Of a stretch of DNA of 33,703 nt, positions 9,756 through 20,400 are shown one piece after another. The notes under the pieces are model-generated. The model saw only the letters and a program-made list of their open reading frames with translations, had not been told where the DNA came from and searched no databases. The stretch covers positions 3,090,323 to 3,124,025 of the forward strand of contig KQ481983.1 in assembly GCA_001430745.1 (NCBI GenBank), read 5' to 3'. Within the stretch, counting starts at the first letter, position 1, and every line of letters starts with the position of its first letter. The DNA comes from Auxenochlorella pyrenoidosa (Eukaryota; Chlorophyta; Trebouxiophyceae; Chlorellales; Chlorellaceae). Made by a program: the position numbers and the translations under genes.

Positions 9756-11760
9756 TCAGCTCTCCAGCACCAGCTTGGCCGCTAGGAAGACCACCACCCA
9801 GAAGGCGCCCAGGATGGCCAGCTTGGAGGCCCCCTGCCGGATCTTGCTGGCCATGGTGTCAATCAGCATCTGCGCGCCCGCCACCGTGCCAATCACGCCC
9901 ACCAGCAGGATGCCCGCCTGCAGGGGGGGTGGGGCGGGGGGGAGGGGAAGGTGAGGCCAGTGTGGAAGTGAGGGGGGAGGCAGCAGCAAGGCACAGTAAC
10001 AAGCGGGAAGGACGCTGGGGCGTGCAGTCGGCGGGGCCCGATTGCGGGCCGGCCCCCAGCCCCCCCGCAGCGGGCGCGCAGGCACAGCAGCAGGTGCGCA
10101 GGCTGTCAGGACCCTTGAGACAGCGCGCCCTAGCTTGCAGCCCACCCCCACGCGCCGCCTCACCGTCAGCATGGCCTTGGTGCGGTCGTCCAGGCCCAGG
10201 GAGGCGGTGGCGGCGCTGCCCTCAGCCACCGACAGGCCCACCTCCTCCACCGTGCTCAGCAGCAGGCCGCCGCCGGTGGCGGCCAGGCCCAGCACAAACG
10301 CGATGATGAGCGGGCTGCTCTGCTTGGTGCCCTGGCCGTCCTCGGCGATGGGCACGTCGCCCTTCTCCTTGAAGTAGGCCAGGCCCAGCTCGCCGCCCGC
10401 AAAGCCGCCGGTCAGCTCGTTGCGCACGGGGTACCTGCAGCAGGGGGGTGGGGGTGGGGTGGGTTGAGGGACGGTCGGTGTCCCCAGCTCGGCGGGCCGG
10501 GAGGGTGACGTGCCAACGCCCACTGCTGGCAAAACTCAACTGGCCGGGGCGCAGGGACAGGTGGCTAATGGCTGCGCATGCCAGGGTAGGGTTGGGAAGC
10601 CGGCTTCCAGCGCTGCTCCCATCCCTGGCCTGGCGCTGCTGCCAGGCGGGGGGGGGGGCGGGCGGCTCACTTGCGGGCGTCGTCCTTGATCACGCGGCCC
10701 TTGCCCACGTAGATGGTGTCGTCGCCCTTGGCGATGGGCTGCGGGGCGCGCGGCGCCGCCTTGGCCTTGGGCGCGGGCGCCGCGTTCAGCTCCTTCTCCC
10801 GCTGGTAGTCGGCCACAAAGGCCTTGAGGCCCTGCTCGCCGCCGGCCCAGCCGCCTGCGCAGAGGGGTGGGGTGGGGTGGGTGTTTTGAGGGCGCTGAGC
10901 AGGGAAGGAGCGGCGCGATTGATGGCGAACAGCAATGCCGGGTGGTGCAGCCGGCTCAGCGCCAGGCAGGAGATGCAGCACACTGTGCTCACGTGAGGGC
11001 ATACAGGGCCGCGTTTGAATGCGTGGCGGGCAGGCGGGGCGTGCACGCACCGACAAACTCAGTGCGGGCGGGGTACTTGGAGGGGTCGTCCACCACGAAG
11101 CGGCCCTTGGCGCCCGCCTTCTTCTCCTCCACCTGGTCCTTAGAGTGGCCGATGTAGATCTCGGCGGTGCGGCCAGAGGGGGCGGCCTCGGCGGGGGCGG
11201 CCTTGGGGGCGGCCTCCACCTCGGTCTGCGGGCAGGCAAGGGCGCGGGGGCAAGGATAAGGGGCGGTGTTAAAGGGCTGGCCTTGCTGCAGCTGGGCAGG
11301 GGAAAGGAGAACAGGTGGAGCTGCCAGCGGGGGCTGGGGCGGCGGGCAGAGCAGCTGCAGAACAGCGACAGCTGCATCAGCGGCGGCATCTGGCAGGCTC
11401 GCAGCCGGCTGACCAGCTGCGACAGCATCTAGCACTTGAAAATGGCGAAAACAGCTTCATCCCGCAGTGCAGCGCAGTGCTGCCGCACACGGCGGGCTCA
11501 CGCAAGGCTGGTGCAACCAGGCCGGGCGGCGGCAGCAGCACCCAGCCATCGACACCCACGCCGCGCCGAGCAAATCGGAGACCGTGACAACATATGTTCC
11601 AGTGCTCAGAGCTTGTGCGAAGCAACAGGCAGGCCGCAGGCGCGAGCTCGGCGCATGAGCAGCACTCTCTGCTCACCGTGGCTGAGCACCGCACACCACG
11701 GCGCTGGGGACGTGCCGCCACCCCAGGGCGGTTCACTGCAAGCCGCAGGGAAGTCTGCAT
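9756..11760 (-). CDS. Chloroplast membrane protein with two tandem repeats, function unknown
   Basis: Five exons (11760-11677, 11225-11051, 10854-10671, 10434-10164, 9917-9756) join in phase to 291 residues. The first 28 residues (starting MQTSLRLAVNRPGVAARPQ) have no acidic residue and look like a chloroplast transit peptide, with a cleavage region near VRCSA. An Ala/Pro/Glu-rich stretch follows, then two related units. Unit 1 (about 49-100) has IYIGH, then RFVVDDPSKYPARTEFVGG and WAGGEQGLKAF. Unit 2 (about 131-169) has IYVGK, then VIKDDARKYPVRNELTGG and FAGGELGLAYF. After these come hydrophobic segments at about 189-211, 239-260 and 270-290, consistent with three membrane helices, and the chain ends VFLAAKLVLES. 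I infer a thylakoid or envelope protein with a soluble repeat region. I cannot assign a family, and it is neither PsbS nor CURT1 by motif. An alternative 5' exon starting at 11428 was rejected because the 11760 exon gives the better transit peptide and phase. Confidence 0.7.
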
Positions 11761-12638
11761 CTGGGCTGCTGCTGACTGAAGAGTGCGGCGGCTGGAGAGT
11801 AGAGTGTTCTGTCTGTGGTCGGGCTGCGTCTATTGGCGAATCAAACTGGAGTGAGAGAGAGTATAGACGGGGTGGGGGCGGAGCATGGCAACACAACACC
11901 CCTGTGCCCATGCAGCATGGTGCACCAGCCACCCTACCACGCTCCCTACCACCCGTTCAACTTGTGCATCTGGCCTTGCATCTGCCCCGCAAGCACCCTT
12001 GCCTCAACACTTCAGGCTCCCTTCTGTTGGTCTGGTTTCTCATCAGTTTGAGCACAGCAGCTGTGCGGTGGTGACAGTAAAATTGGGTTCAGTGGTGTTT
12101 GCGCCAGCCACATGGAGAGGTACGGCAGCAGGCAACAAGACAAATTTGTGAGAGCAGCACCGGTGAACATGAACCTTTGAGAGCGCCATGCGTACACAGG
12201 AAGCAGGACAAGATGGAATGGTGGGAGTATGAGCTGCTGGGAGGCGGCCTGGCAAGGCTTGGCCCGGAGCAGAACATGCTCATATATTTCGCTAGCACAG
12301 AACAGGTTGGAGCGGGCATTCGTTCCTTGTGAGCATGCATGGAAAGGCAAGGGTGGTGAATGGCATCGCCGGGTAGGCAGCCAAGGGTGTGCTAGAATGT
12401 GGGCATGCATTTTCATTTGCATTCAGGGGGGTATCGCATTCAAATTGAGTGGTTGCAGGCTGCGCCTCTCAGATGCAGCAGCCCAGGGCAAGGCGGGCCA
12501 GGGCCTGCTGGCATCACCTGCACGTGGCAGGCCCAGGATGGACCGGTGCCTGCTCCCGCCGACTGCCGCACTTCAGGACCGCGGGCAGCCTCAGCAGGGC
12601 AGATGCCGGGTGCGCGCCAGGGCGTGCTGGCGGCGCGC
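11761..12638. other. Spacer between two tandem minus-strand plastid genes
   Basis: The left part should carry the promoter of the repeat-containing plastid protein, and the right part the 3' UTR of the next minus-strand gene. Open frames on both strands lack recognisable motifs and have mixed composition. No repeat or RNA gene is seen. Confidence 0.45.
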
Positions 12639-13538
12639 TCACTGCGGGGCCGCCAGGAACTCCTCCACGTCTGCCTTGACGCCCGTCAGCTTGCCCTCTG
12701 TGGTCACCCGCAGGCCATCGGCGGTGCGCAGCGTGATGAGGGCGCGGGCGTCAAAGGCGGTGGCATGGGCGTTGGGGTTGCAGAACACCTCGAGGTATTC
12801 AATGTCGCGGGCGGCAGGGTCGCCTGGGAGGGGGGGTGCCAGGAGACGGGCAGCGGGCGTAGCGGAAGGGTTTGGCGGCGGCAGCGTCAAGTGCAGCTGT
12901 GGGGGCAATGAGCGTGGCGGGGAGGCAGGGGAATGGGCCCGGGGATCTCGAGGACGTCTGGAATAACATGGATATGCTGGCAAAGGCGCCAGGCAGACCC
13001 CTGTTCGAGCTCATATTTTAATGCAAAGGTGCAGGGCCAGGCAACAACGTCTGTGTTGAGCAGCCGAACGTGGCGGCACCATGCAGGCAACCCGCCCTCC
13101 ACGCTCCCTCCCTCACCCTTGAACACATACTCCAGCGCGGGCCACCGCTTGGGCCTGTCCGCCTTCTGCTTCTCTGCAAACGTCTGCATCACTCCCGTGA
13201 GCGCCTCGCCCAGCCGCGCCGCCTCCTCGGGCCGCAGCGGGAAGGAGAGGGTGGTGTCGCCAATGTGGAAGGCCAGCGCGCGGGGCGGCGCCTGGGCTGC
13301 AGGAGCGAGAACCGTCGAAGGATGAGGGTATGGCAGATCACAGGGCCACGCAGGCTGGGCTGCTGAGTGCATGGGTTGGCAGAAAAGTGTCAGCCCCTCG
13401 CTTCGCCTCACCGGCGGTCGCCACCGCTACAAGGCGGCGGGGGAATGCGGCTGCAGCGGTTCTGCGGGCGCCGGTATGTCGCCCGAACGTCTTGAAGCCG
13501 ATGCAGCGCTGCGGGAGGCTCTGTGTGACGAGTGCCAT
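12639..13538 (-). CDS. Chloroplast-targeted conserved-looking protein, 163 aa
   Basis: Three exons (13538-13412, 13296-13117, 12823-12639) join in phase to 163 residues. Residues 1 to about 42 (MALVTQSLPQRCIGFKTFG, then a run rich in Arg and Ala up to RRLVAVATA) form a typical plastid or mitochondrial presequence. The mature part starts near PPRALAFHIGDTTLSFPL, continues with a helix (EEAARLGEALTGVMQTF), then RPKRWPALEYVFKG, and ends with a probable beta-rich segment containing IEYLEVFCNPNA and ALITLRTADGLRVTTEG before VKADVEEFLAA. The composition and pattern look like a genuine small globular domain. I do not recognise the family and infer no function. It is divergent from the sterol reductase gene across 339 bp. 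The start was chosen as the ATG giving a clean presequence; an ATG further upstream at 13622 would add acidic and Pro-rich residues. Confidence 0.62.
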
Positions 13539-13877
13539 GTCGGGGAACAACTCGGGAATACTTGCAGGACACTGGGTGTGCGGTTGCAAACACCCGAGAG
13601 GTATGCCGTGACGATGCCCCACAGAGAAGCCAGGATTGCAAAGTCACCCTGAATTGCCGTGTGCTGAGCCCTGCTGCGGCCACCATTCTCCACGCTGCAA
13701 TAAGCTGTCCTATCGAGCACTGCGATCAATCGGCGCCTCTAATAGGGCAGCGTTTCGACAGGAGGACGGTGCAGCGGCGAGGATCGCTCCTGGGGATCGC
13801 TCCTGGAGCCCCAAAACCTGCAGTCTAACCGCCGCATCGGCAACAACAGAGCCGCTTGAGCCAAGCAGCAGCGCCGG
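13539..13877. promoter_or_regulatory. Divergent intergenic region (163-aa protein / sterol reductase)
   Basis: This 339-bp head-to-head spacer must contain both promoters and both 5' UTRs. It is less GC-rich than the flanking exons. An imperfect direct repeat of GATCGCTCCTGG occurs at about 13784-13807. No specific factor site can be named. Confidence 0.4.
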
Positions 13878-16373
13878 ATGGCGCCCACGACGCGGAACGG
13901 CGGCGCTGCCGCCGCCGCCAACGGCGTCGAACACGAGCAGGCAGAGCAGCAGGAGAAGGAGCCGCAGGCGGCGTCCACGCGGCCAAAGCAGCAGCAGCGC
14001 TCCCACAGCCCCGAGTTTGAGTTCTTCGGGCCCTATGTGGGCCCACTGGGCATCGTGCTTGGCCTCCCGGCAGTCATCTACGCGCTCGTCTACGCCTGCA
14101 ACGCCTCGGGCTGCATGCACCTGGCGCCTGCGTTCTCCATCCCGGGCTTCCCGCCGGGCCAGCGGCTGTTCAGCTGGCAGGCCCTGGCCGTGTATGTCGG
14201 CTGGTTTGCGCTGCAGGTGGCGCTGCACCTGCTGCTGCCGGGCAAGCGGCGGCAGGGTGTGGTGCTGCCCGATGGCTCCCGGCTCGACTACAAGCTCAAC
14301 GGTGGGTGAAGTCGGCACTGGTGCGCCGGGAGCTGCCTGGTTTTGCAGTGGGGCGCGCTTCAGGATTGCGACTCCAGAGGGGGTGCGGGATCTGCTGGCT
14401 GCATCCACGACGCCTGTGCCAGCTTGCCGGCGTGCCTGTCCAGCTGCACGCGGGCTGAGCTCGCGCTGCCGGCCCCTGCCTCCAGCTCCCGCCACCCTCT
14501 CCGCGCCCTCTCCCACTTTCTGCAGGCCTGCAGAACTACCTGCTCTCGCTGGCGGCCGTCCTCTACTTTGGGTTCTACCAGCGCTCGCTGCCGCTGGGCT
14601 GGGTGTACGACAACTACGTGCCGCTCATCACCGCCTCTATCACCTTCTCGGGGGCGCTGTCGCTCTACCTGTATGCCTCCAGGTGGGCTGCCGCGCAGCA
14701 CGCCTGCTTCCGTGCCGGCACGTCAGGCGCCTGCAGCTGCAGCTCGGGCCGCACCGTGCGTCGCCGACGCCGCTCCCCCGCGGCAGGACCATGATCACGC
14801 GCCCTGCTCTTGGGGCTCCTGCCGGTTGGCGGCAAGCCGCGGGCGCATGCCAGCCGGCTCAGCTGCGCTACACGGTCTTCCTGCCCAGCTGACAGGGCGT
14901 GCCCCGCTTTGCTCCAGGATCACCCCTGCCGGCCCCGCACCGCACCACCCCCTCCCGACCCCCGCAGCTTTGCCAAGGGCGCGCTGCTGGCCAGGGGCGG
15001 CAACACGGGCTACCGACTGTACGACTTCTTCATTGGCCGGGAGCTCAACCCCCGCGTGGGCAGCCTGGACCTGAAGGAGTTTTGCGAGCTGACGCCGGGT
15101 GGGCTGGCGGGCAGGGGCCCTCGTGGCTCGCAGCCGGTCGTTGGAGCCCGCTGTGCAGACACTCCCTGCTGGTGCTGGTGCTGTGCATGCGGGTAAACTT
15201 TGGGGCGCAACTTGCCTTGCGGGACAGCGTCTTCGCTGGTCAAGGCGTGGAGCGGGCCTGCTTTCTGGGGTCTGCCCACCCCACCCCTCCTCACCCCTCC
15301 CCACCCCTCCTCGCTCGCCCGCCCGCCCCAGGCCTCATTGGCTGGGTTGTGATCGACCTGGCCATGGCCGCCAAGCAGCTGGAGCAGACGGGCTCGGTGT
15401 CGGCGGGCATGCTGCTGGTCTGCGTCTTCCACGCCTGGTGCGCTGCATGCCGCCTGCACCCGACACCCACGGGGGCGGGCCCTGCTGCCCCCTTTTGGCA
15501 GCGCGCCTGGTGCTGCCTCCCTGGCGTCAGACCTCTTGCATCGCCCCGGGACGCACCATGGCCTCAATTCCTGGCTCTTCCCCTCAACCCCNNNNNNNNN
15601 NNNNNNNNNNNNNNNNNNNNNNNNNNNNNNNNNNNNNNNNNNNNNNNNNNNNNNNNNNNNNNNNNNNNNNNNNNNNNNNNNNNNNNNNNNNNNNNNNNNN
15701 NNNNNNNNNNNNNNNNNNNNNNNNNNNNNNNNNNNNNNNNNNNNNNNNNNNNNNNNNNNNNNNNNNNNNNNNNNNNNNNNNNNNNNNNNNNNNNNNNNNN
15801 NNNNNNNNNNNNNNNNNNNNNNNNNNNNNNNNNNNNNNNNNNNNNNNNNNNNNNNNNNNNNNNNNNNNNNNNNNNNNNNNNNNNNNNNNNNNNNNNNNNN
15901 NNNNNNNNNNNNNNNNNNNNNNNNNNNNNNNNNNNNNNNNNNNNNNNNNNNNNNNNNNNNNNNNNNNNNNNNNNNNNNNNNNNNNNNNNNNNNNNNNNNN
16001 NNNNNNNNNNNNNNNNNNNNNNNNNNNNNNNNNNNNNNNNNNNNNNNNNNNNNNNNNNNNNNNNNNNNNNNNNNNNNNNNNNNNNNNNNNNNNNNNNNNN
16101 NNNNNNNNNNNNNNNNNNNNNNNNTGCATCCGGTACCTGCTACCTCTACTGCACTCACCGCCTCCCTGCTGCCCTGCATGCGCCTCGATGTCTGTGCCAC
16201 CCCCCGCCCAAGACATCAGCCACTCCCGGCCCACCCGCCCGCAGATCTACTTCCTCTGCCTGCTGGTGCACCGCGACCGGCGCGACGACCACGCCTGCCG
16301 CCTCAAGTACGGCCGCGACTGGGACAAGTTCTGCGCCATCGTCAAGTACCGCCTCTTCCCGCTGCTGTACTGA
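13878..16373 (+). CDS. ERG24: Delta(14)-sterol reductase, ERG24/FACKEL family, interrupted by an assembly gap
   Basis: It reduces the C14-C15 double bond of sterol intermediates with NADPH in the endoplasmic reticulum membrane. Visible exons are 13878-14301, 14526-14682, 14968-15098 and 15332-15437 (272 residues), then 16245-16373 (42 residues and the stop). After a hydrophilic N terminus of about 50 residues come hydrophobic helices, [13 protein letters not shown] across a splice junction, [21 protein letters not shown] and [17 protein letters not shown]. The last exon has [18 protein letters not shown] and ends [10 protein letters not shown], as in the family. The GRELNPR and GNTG motifs favour the C-14 enzymes over the Delta7 reductases (DWF5/DHCR7), though this is a judgement from motifs. 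Roughly 145 residues that relatives carry between the fourth and last visible exons, including most of the C-terminal catalytic part, fall in or next to the N run. The gene is therefore incomplete in the assembly, not necessarily in the organism. Confidence 0.85.
15592..16124. other. Assembly gap (533 N) inside the sterol reductase gene
   Basis: This is an unbroken run of N. The missing coding sequence, about 145 codons by comparison with relatives plus the introns typical of this locus, would fit only tightly. The stated gap length is probably an estimate. Frames reported across it are meaningless. Confidence 0.98.
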
Positions 16374-17438
16374 GGGGCGCCTGCAGGCAGCAGCCACAGG
16401 TGCGGTGCCAGCACCAGGACAGCAGCCCCGGCGTCGACCAGCATGGTGCCCGCCCTAGCCTGCACTGGCGAGGCAAGCCGGCTGCGGCGCCACCATCGTC
16501 ATGCCCGCTGCCCAGCCGTGGTTGCGAGCCATGGTTGCCCAGGGGAAGGCATGGGCCAGGACAGCCACGTGGTGCAGTGGCGATGTGGCGATTCTGCAGT
16601 GATGCTTGAACCAAAGCGCTCTGTGTTCGTGCAGGGCTGGGCGGCAGCTTGCACTGTGCACCTTCAACCCCTCCTGCCCTGCTGTCGCCTCATGCGCATG
16701 CTCTTTACTTCTGTGCTCCCACCTCCCAGCTGCGTCTAACCCCTCCCGCATGTGTGCTGCCTTACCTCACGCTTTTCCCTGCCCCATGCTCTGCTCTTCC
16801 ATCCTTGCTCCCGTCCCTCCACTTCCCGCCCGTTTGCTGCTTAAAGCTTACATACTGTCTGCCATGGATAAGCAGTCAGAAGTGGCAAGGGACTGCGGTG
16901 TCGCAATAGGCTGGCTGGAATACAGGGAGAGCAGCTGGGAAGAGGGAGGGGGCGGAGGGCCCAGTGGCAAACGGGGCAGGGGCAGATCACAGAAATAGGT
17001 AAGGGGCAGGAGCAGGTAGGGTGGGGGCCAGGAGGCATACACGGGAGCCACATGGGTGGCAGGGCGGGCGCCTCGGGCGGAGCAGCAGCAAGGAAAACTG
17101 CCATGCCGGCTGCTGCCTGCTGCACGCGTGGCGGCAGTCAGCGGCTATCGCAAGCACAGCTGCATCACCATGCAAACTTGCGGGCGCTCGGGCCATGCGT
17201 TATTTGTGGGGTGGTGCACTAGAGCATGGTGTTGAGTTGGGTGGGCTACCGAGGGGGCGGAGGGCGCTGCGGGGCGAGGGCAGCGAGCCCAGCAGCGCGG
17301 CCATCTTCTCGGCGACGAAAACATCGACAAGGCAAAAGCGCAGCCGTGCAAGGAGGCGTGCGCCAGCTGCTGCTGCGCCCAGCAGCGGCAGGGCCGCTGG
17401 CGGCCAGGCTGGCGGCTACTAGAGGGCACATGGCCGCG
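16374..17438. other. Convergent 3' spacer (sterol reductase / ISN1)
   Basis: Tail-to-tail region of 1065 bp. A minus-strand TGTAA at 16848-16852 would give ISN1 a 3' UTR of about 0.6 kb. No plus-strand TGTAA was found for the sterol reductase. No convincing coding frame is seen. Confidence 0.5.
16848..16852 (-). terminator. Candidate TGTAA polyadenylation signal of ISN1
   Basis: TTACA on the plus strand, 587 bases beyond the ISN1 stop codon. It is the nearest such motif I found on that strand in the spacer. Confidence 0.4.
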
Positions 17439-20400
17439 TCACTCGATGTACAGCGGCATGCGGTTCTTCTCGCGGATGTCGCCCAGCAGCAGCTTGACGA
17501 AGAAGTCTGCGGATGGTGTGTAGCATGTGTTGTGGAATCGGAGTTGCCCAGGTGGACAGCTGGCCAGGTGGGGACGCGCACGCAGGGGTTGCTGCCGCAT
17601 GCGCAGCTCCTCGAGGGCGTGAACACACTCACACACCTGCGGGCGGCGAGCAGCCAGGGCAGCAGCTGCCAGCAGGCACGGCCAGTAGCGCAGGGCAGGC
17701 CGCGAGGCGGGCAGGAGAGGCCAGCAGTGCGGACCAGGCAGCGGAGTGGGCGTGAGCGCGAGCGGGGCGCCTCACCCGTCTCCTCCGGGTTGGCCACCCA
17801 CAGGATGGAGCAGCAGTCGCGCGTGGCCGAGTCGTTGCCCGTGTCTGAGAAGCGGTCGCCCACGTGCAGCACCTGCGCGCAGGGCGGGGGAGGCGGGGAG
17901 GCCGGTGGGGGGCTGTGCGAGCGGCCCTGCCCCCTGTGCACGACATCAAGGCACTCCTCATCAAGGCGCTCCCTACCACCCACGCCACATGCTTTTGCAA
18001 GCTATAGAGATGTCAGCAGGTTGGGCAACCCCCGCGGCCGCCCCGCGGCCCACCTCTGGCGGCGTGAAGCCCAGGTGGTTCATCAGCGCCTCCAGGCCCA
18101 GGCTCTTGTTGCCCACGTCCACAAACACGTCGTTGCCGCCGTTGAAGGCGCAGAAGGGCAGCTCGGCTTGCAGCTGGTTCTGCGGGTGGGGGCGGACCGA
18201 CACGGAGGGCAGGGAGCTCGGCGGTGGACGTGGGCGCAAGCACAGGGCTTGTCAGCGCGTTGCTGCTGCCCTGCAGGTCAAGGCTGCGAACAGGGAGGAC
18301 ACGGGGGGCACGCGCTGTGCGTGTGTGCATGCGGCGCGCACCTGCACCGTGATGGCCAGCTCCTCCAGCACCTCGTAGATGGTGGGCTGGGTGGGCACCA
18401 CGCCCACCGCGCGCTCCTTGCGGATGACCTGAAGGGGGGGCACAGGGGGGGGCACAGGGCTGGTAAAGCAGCTTGGTGTGGGTGTGGGCCATCCTGAGCA
18501 CGCACGCACGTAGCCCCACCCCCCCACCCCACCCCCACCCCCACCCCCACCCCACCCCACCCCACCCACCCACCCACCACACACACCCCACACCGGCTCC
18601 TGGCCCACCTGCACGGGCAGGCGCAGCCGGTGCGCGCCCTCCAGCAGCAGCCGCTCCGCCGAGTCCAGCAGCGACTGGCACTGGCCCTCCGTCCACGACA
18701 TCATGAAGGGGCTCTTCCACTCGCAGTCGGGCACAAACTCCAGCCGCTTGTTGGGGCCCGTCACTCGCAGCAGATAATTGCACTCCCCGCCCATGATGTG
18801 GAACCTGCAGGCGGGGTGGGGGGGCCAGGGCAGGCGGTGAGGAGACGGGCCCAGGGGCAAGCAGGAGCCTGCACTGATCCGTTCCAGGAACATGCTTTTG
18901 TGTGACAAGGCCGCGCTGGGGAGGCAGCGGGATGGTGCTCGGGCAGCACGGCAGCAGCAGGGAGCACAGAGAGCGGGGGGGCGTGCAGCAAGGTGGGCCA
19001 GGGCTGGTGCCCGGGGCCGCACCTGTCGGTGATGTGCTGCGGCAGGTTGAGCTGGCGGAAGGCGGCCAGCAGGCCCTCCACCCGCTGCTCAAAGCGCTCG
19101 GGCGCCCCCGGGTACCCCGCCGCCGTGACGATGGCCACATGGATGTTGCTGCGGCAGGGGGGGCAAACAGCAGGAGGCGATGAGCCGTGGAACATGCGGG
19201 CTGCGGCCTGCAGCCGCAGTTTGAAGACACCACACCCGAAGCTCCAACCCTGCGCCAAGTGACCTGCAGGGAGGCTTGGCAGCAACGGTGGGAGGGGCAG
19301 GCAGCGCCCGCGGGCCGCGCGAGCGCGCCCACCTGCGCATGAGCGAGATGATGTGGCGGATCATCTCGTTGTCGTGCTCGATGTGCGCGCCATCCGCGTA
19401 CAGCGTGCCGTCGGCGTCAAACGTGATGAGCTTGAGCGTCTGGGCCGAGGAGTGCACCTGCAGGCGGGGCGGCGGATGGGACGGGTGGACGAGCGGGTGC
19501 ACCTGTTGCGGGCGCTGGCCACGCCCCCGATGGCCTGTTGGCTGCTGGCGCATGGAGACTTAAGCAAGCCCGGGTACCGTACTTGTGGATCACTTGACGC
19601 CCAGCTGCAGAGCCCCAGGATGCGGACAGCCACACTGTCACGCGCCCTGCGCGCCCAGGGGCAGCCACCACGCCTGCCCCAGCACCCTCACCTGCGCGAT
19701 GTTCAGGATGTGTCGCAGCTCCGCAAAGTTGGGGGGCACGTACTGGCGGCGGGAGAGGGCGAAGAACTCGTCGTACTCCATGAAGGCGTCCACCAGCCTG
19801 GGGAGGGGGGAGAGCGGGCTGGTTTGAGGCTGCTTGCATGCCTGGAAGCTCGTTGAAATGGTCGCATGAGTGTCCGGCGGCGAACTGCAAACCGTGCCCT
19901 GGCACCGACAGGTCGGCAGCCTGAGCAAGTGCACAGCAACCGTGGGAACGCGGGTTGGCACGCAGTTACCACACGCTGCTGCCGCCCTGCCGGCAGAACG
20001 CAGCGCTGCAGCGCCGCGCACCGCGCCGCTCACTTGAGGGGCACGAAGAAGGAGCCGATGGTGGGCACCATGCGGCGCAGGCGCGAGGTGCGCGGGTCCT
20101 TGCGGTGCTCCACAATCCACCGCTCCATCTTCTGCATGACCTGCAGGTGGCAATGGGCCCCGTGGGCGCAGACGTGCAGGGCGGAGGTGTCAGTGAGTGG
20201 TTTTCATATCCAACGAAATCATCGGTGCGAGGTCAGCACAGCGGCGAGGGACCCGGGACGGCAATGCAAGGAATGGTGCTGGGCAGCGGGTCAGCCCGTG
20301 GCCCGTCCTGACACCCTGCAGCGCATGCATCACAGGTGCTCAAGTGCTCAGATCTTGTGCCGCCAGCCCCGACAGCTCAGCCAGCCGGCAGCAGAGCGCA

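Noticed and set aside
12229..12966. A 245-codon plus-strand open frame and its neighbour at 12399-12911
   Set aside because: They are antisense to the last exon and 3' UTR of the 163-residue plastid protein, whose minus-strand splice phases are consistent.
15010..16458. Several long frames crossing the N run
   Set aside because: Runs of N contain no stop codons, so these frames are artefacts of the gap.
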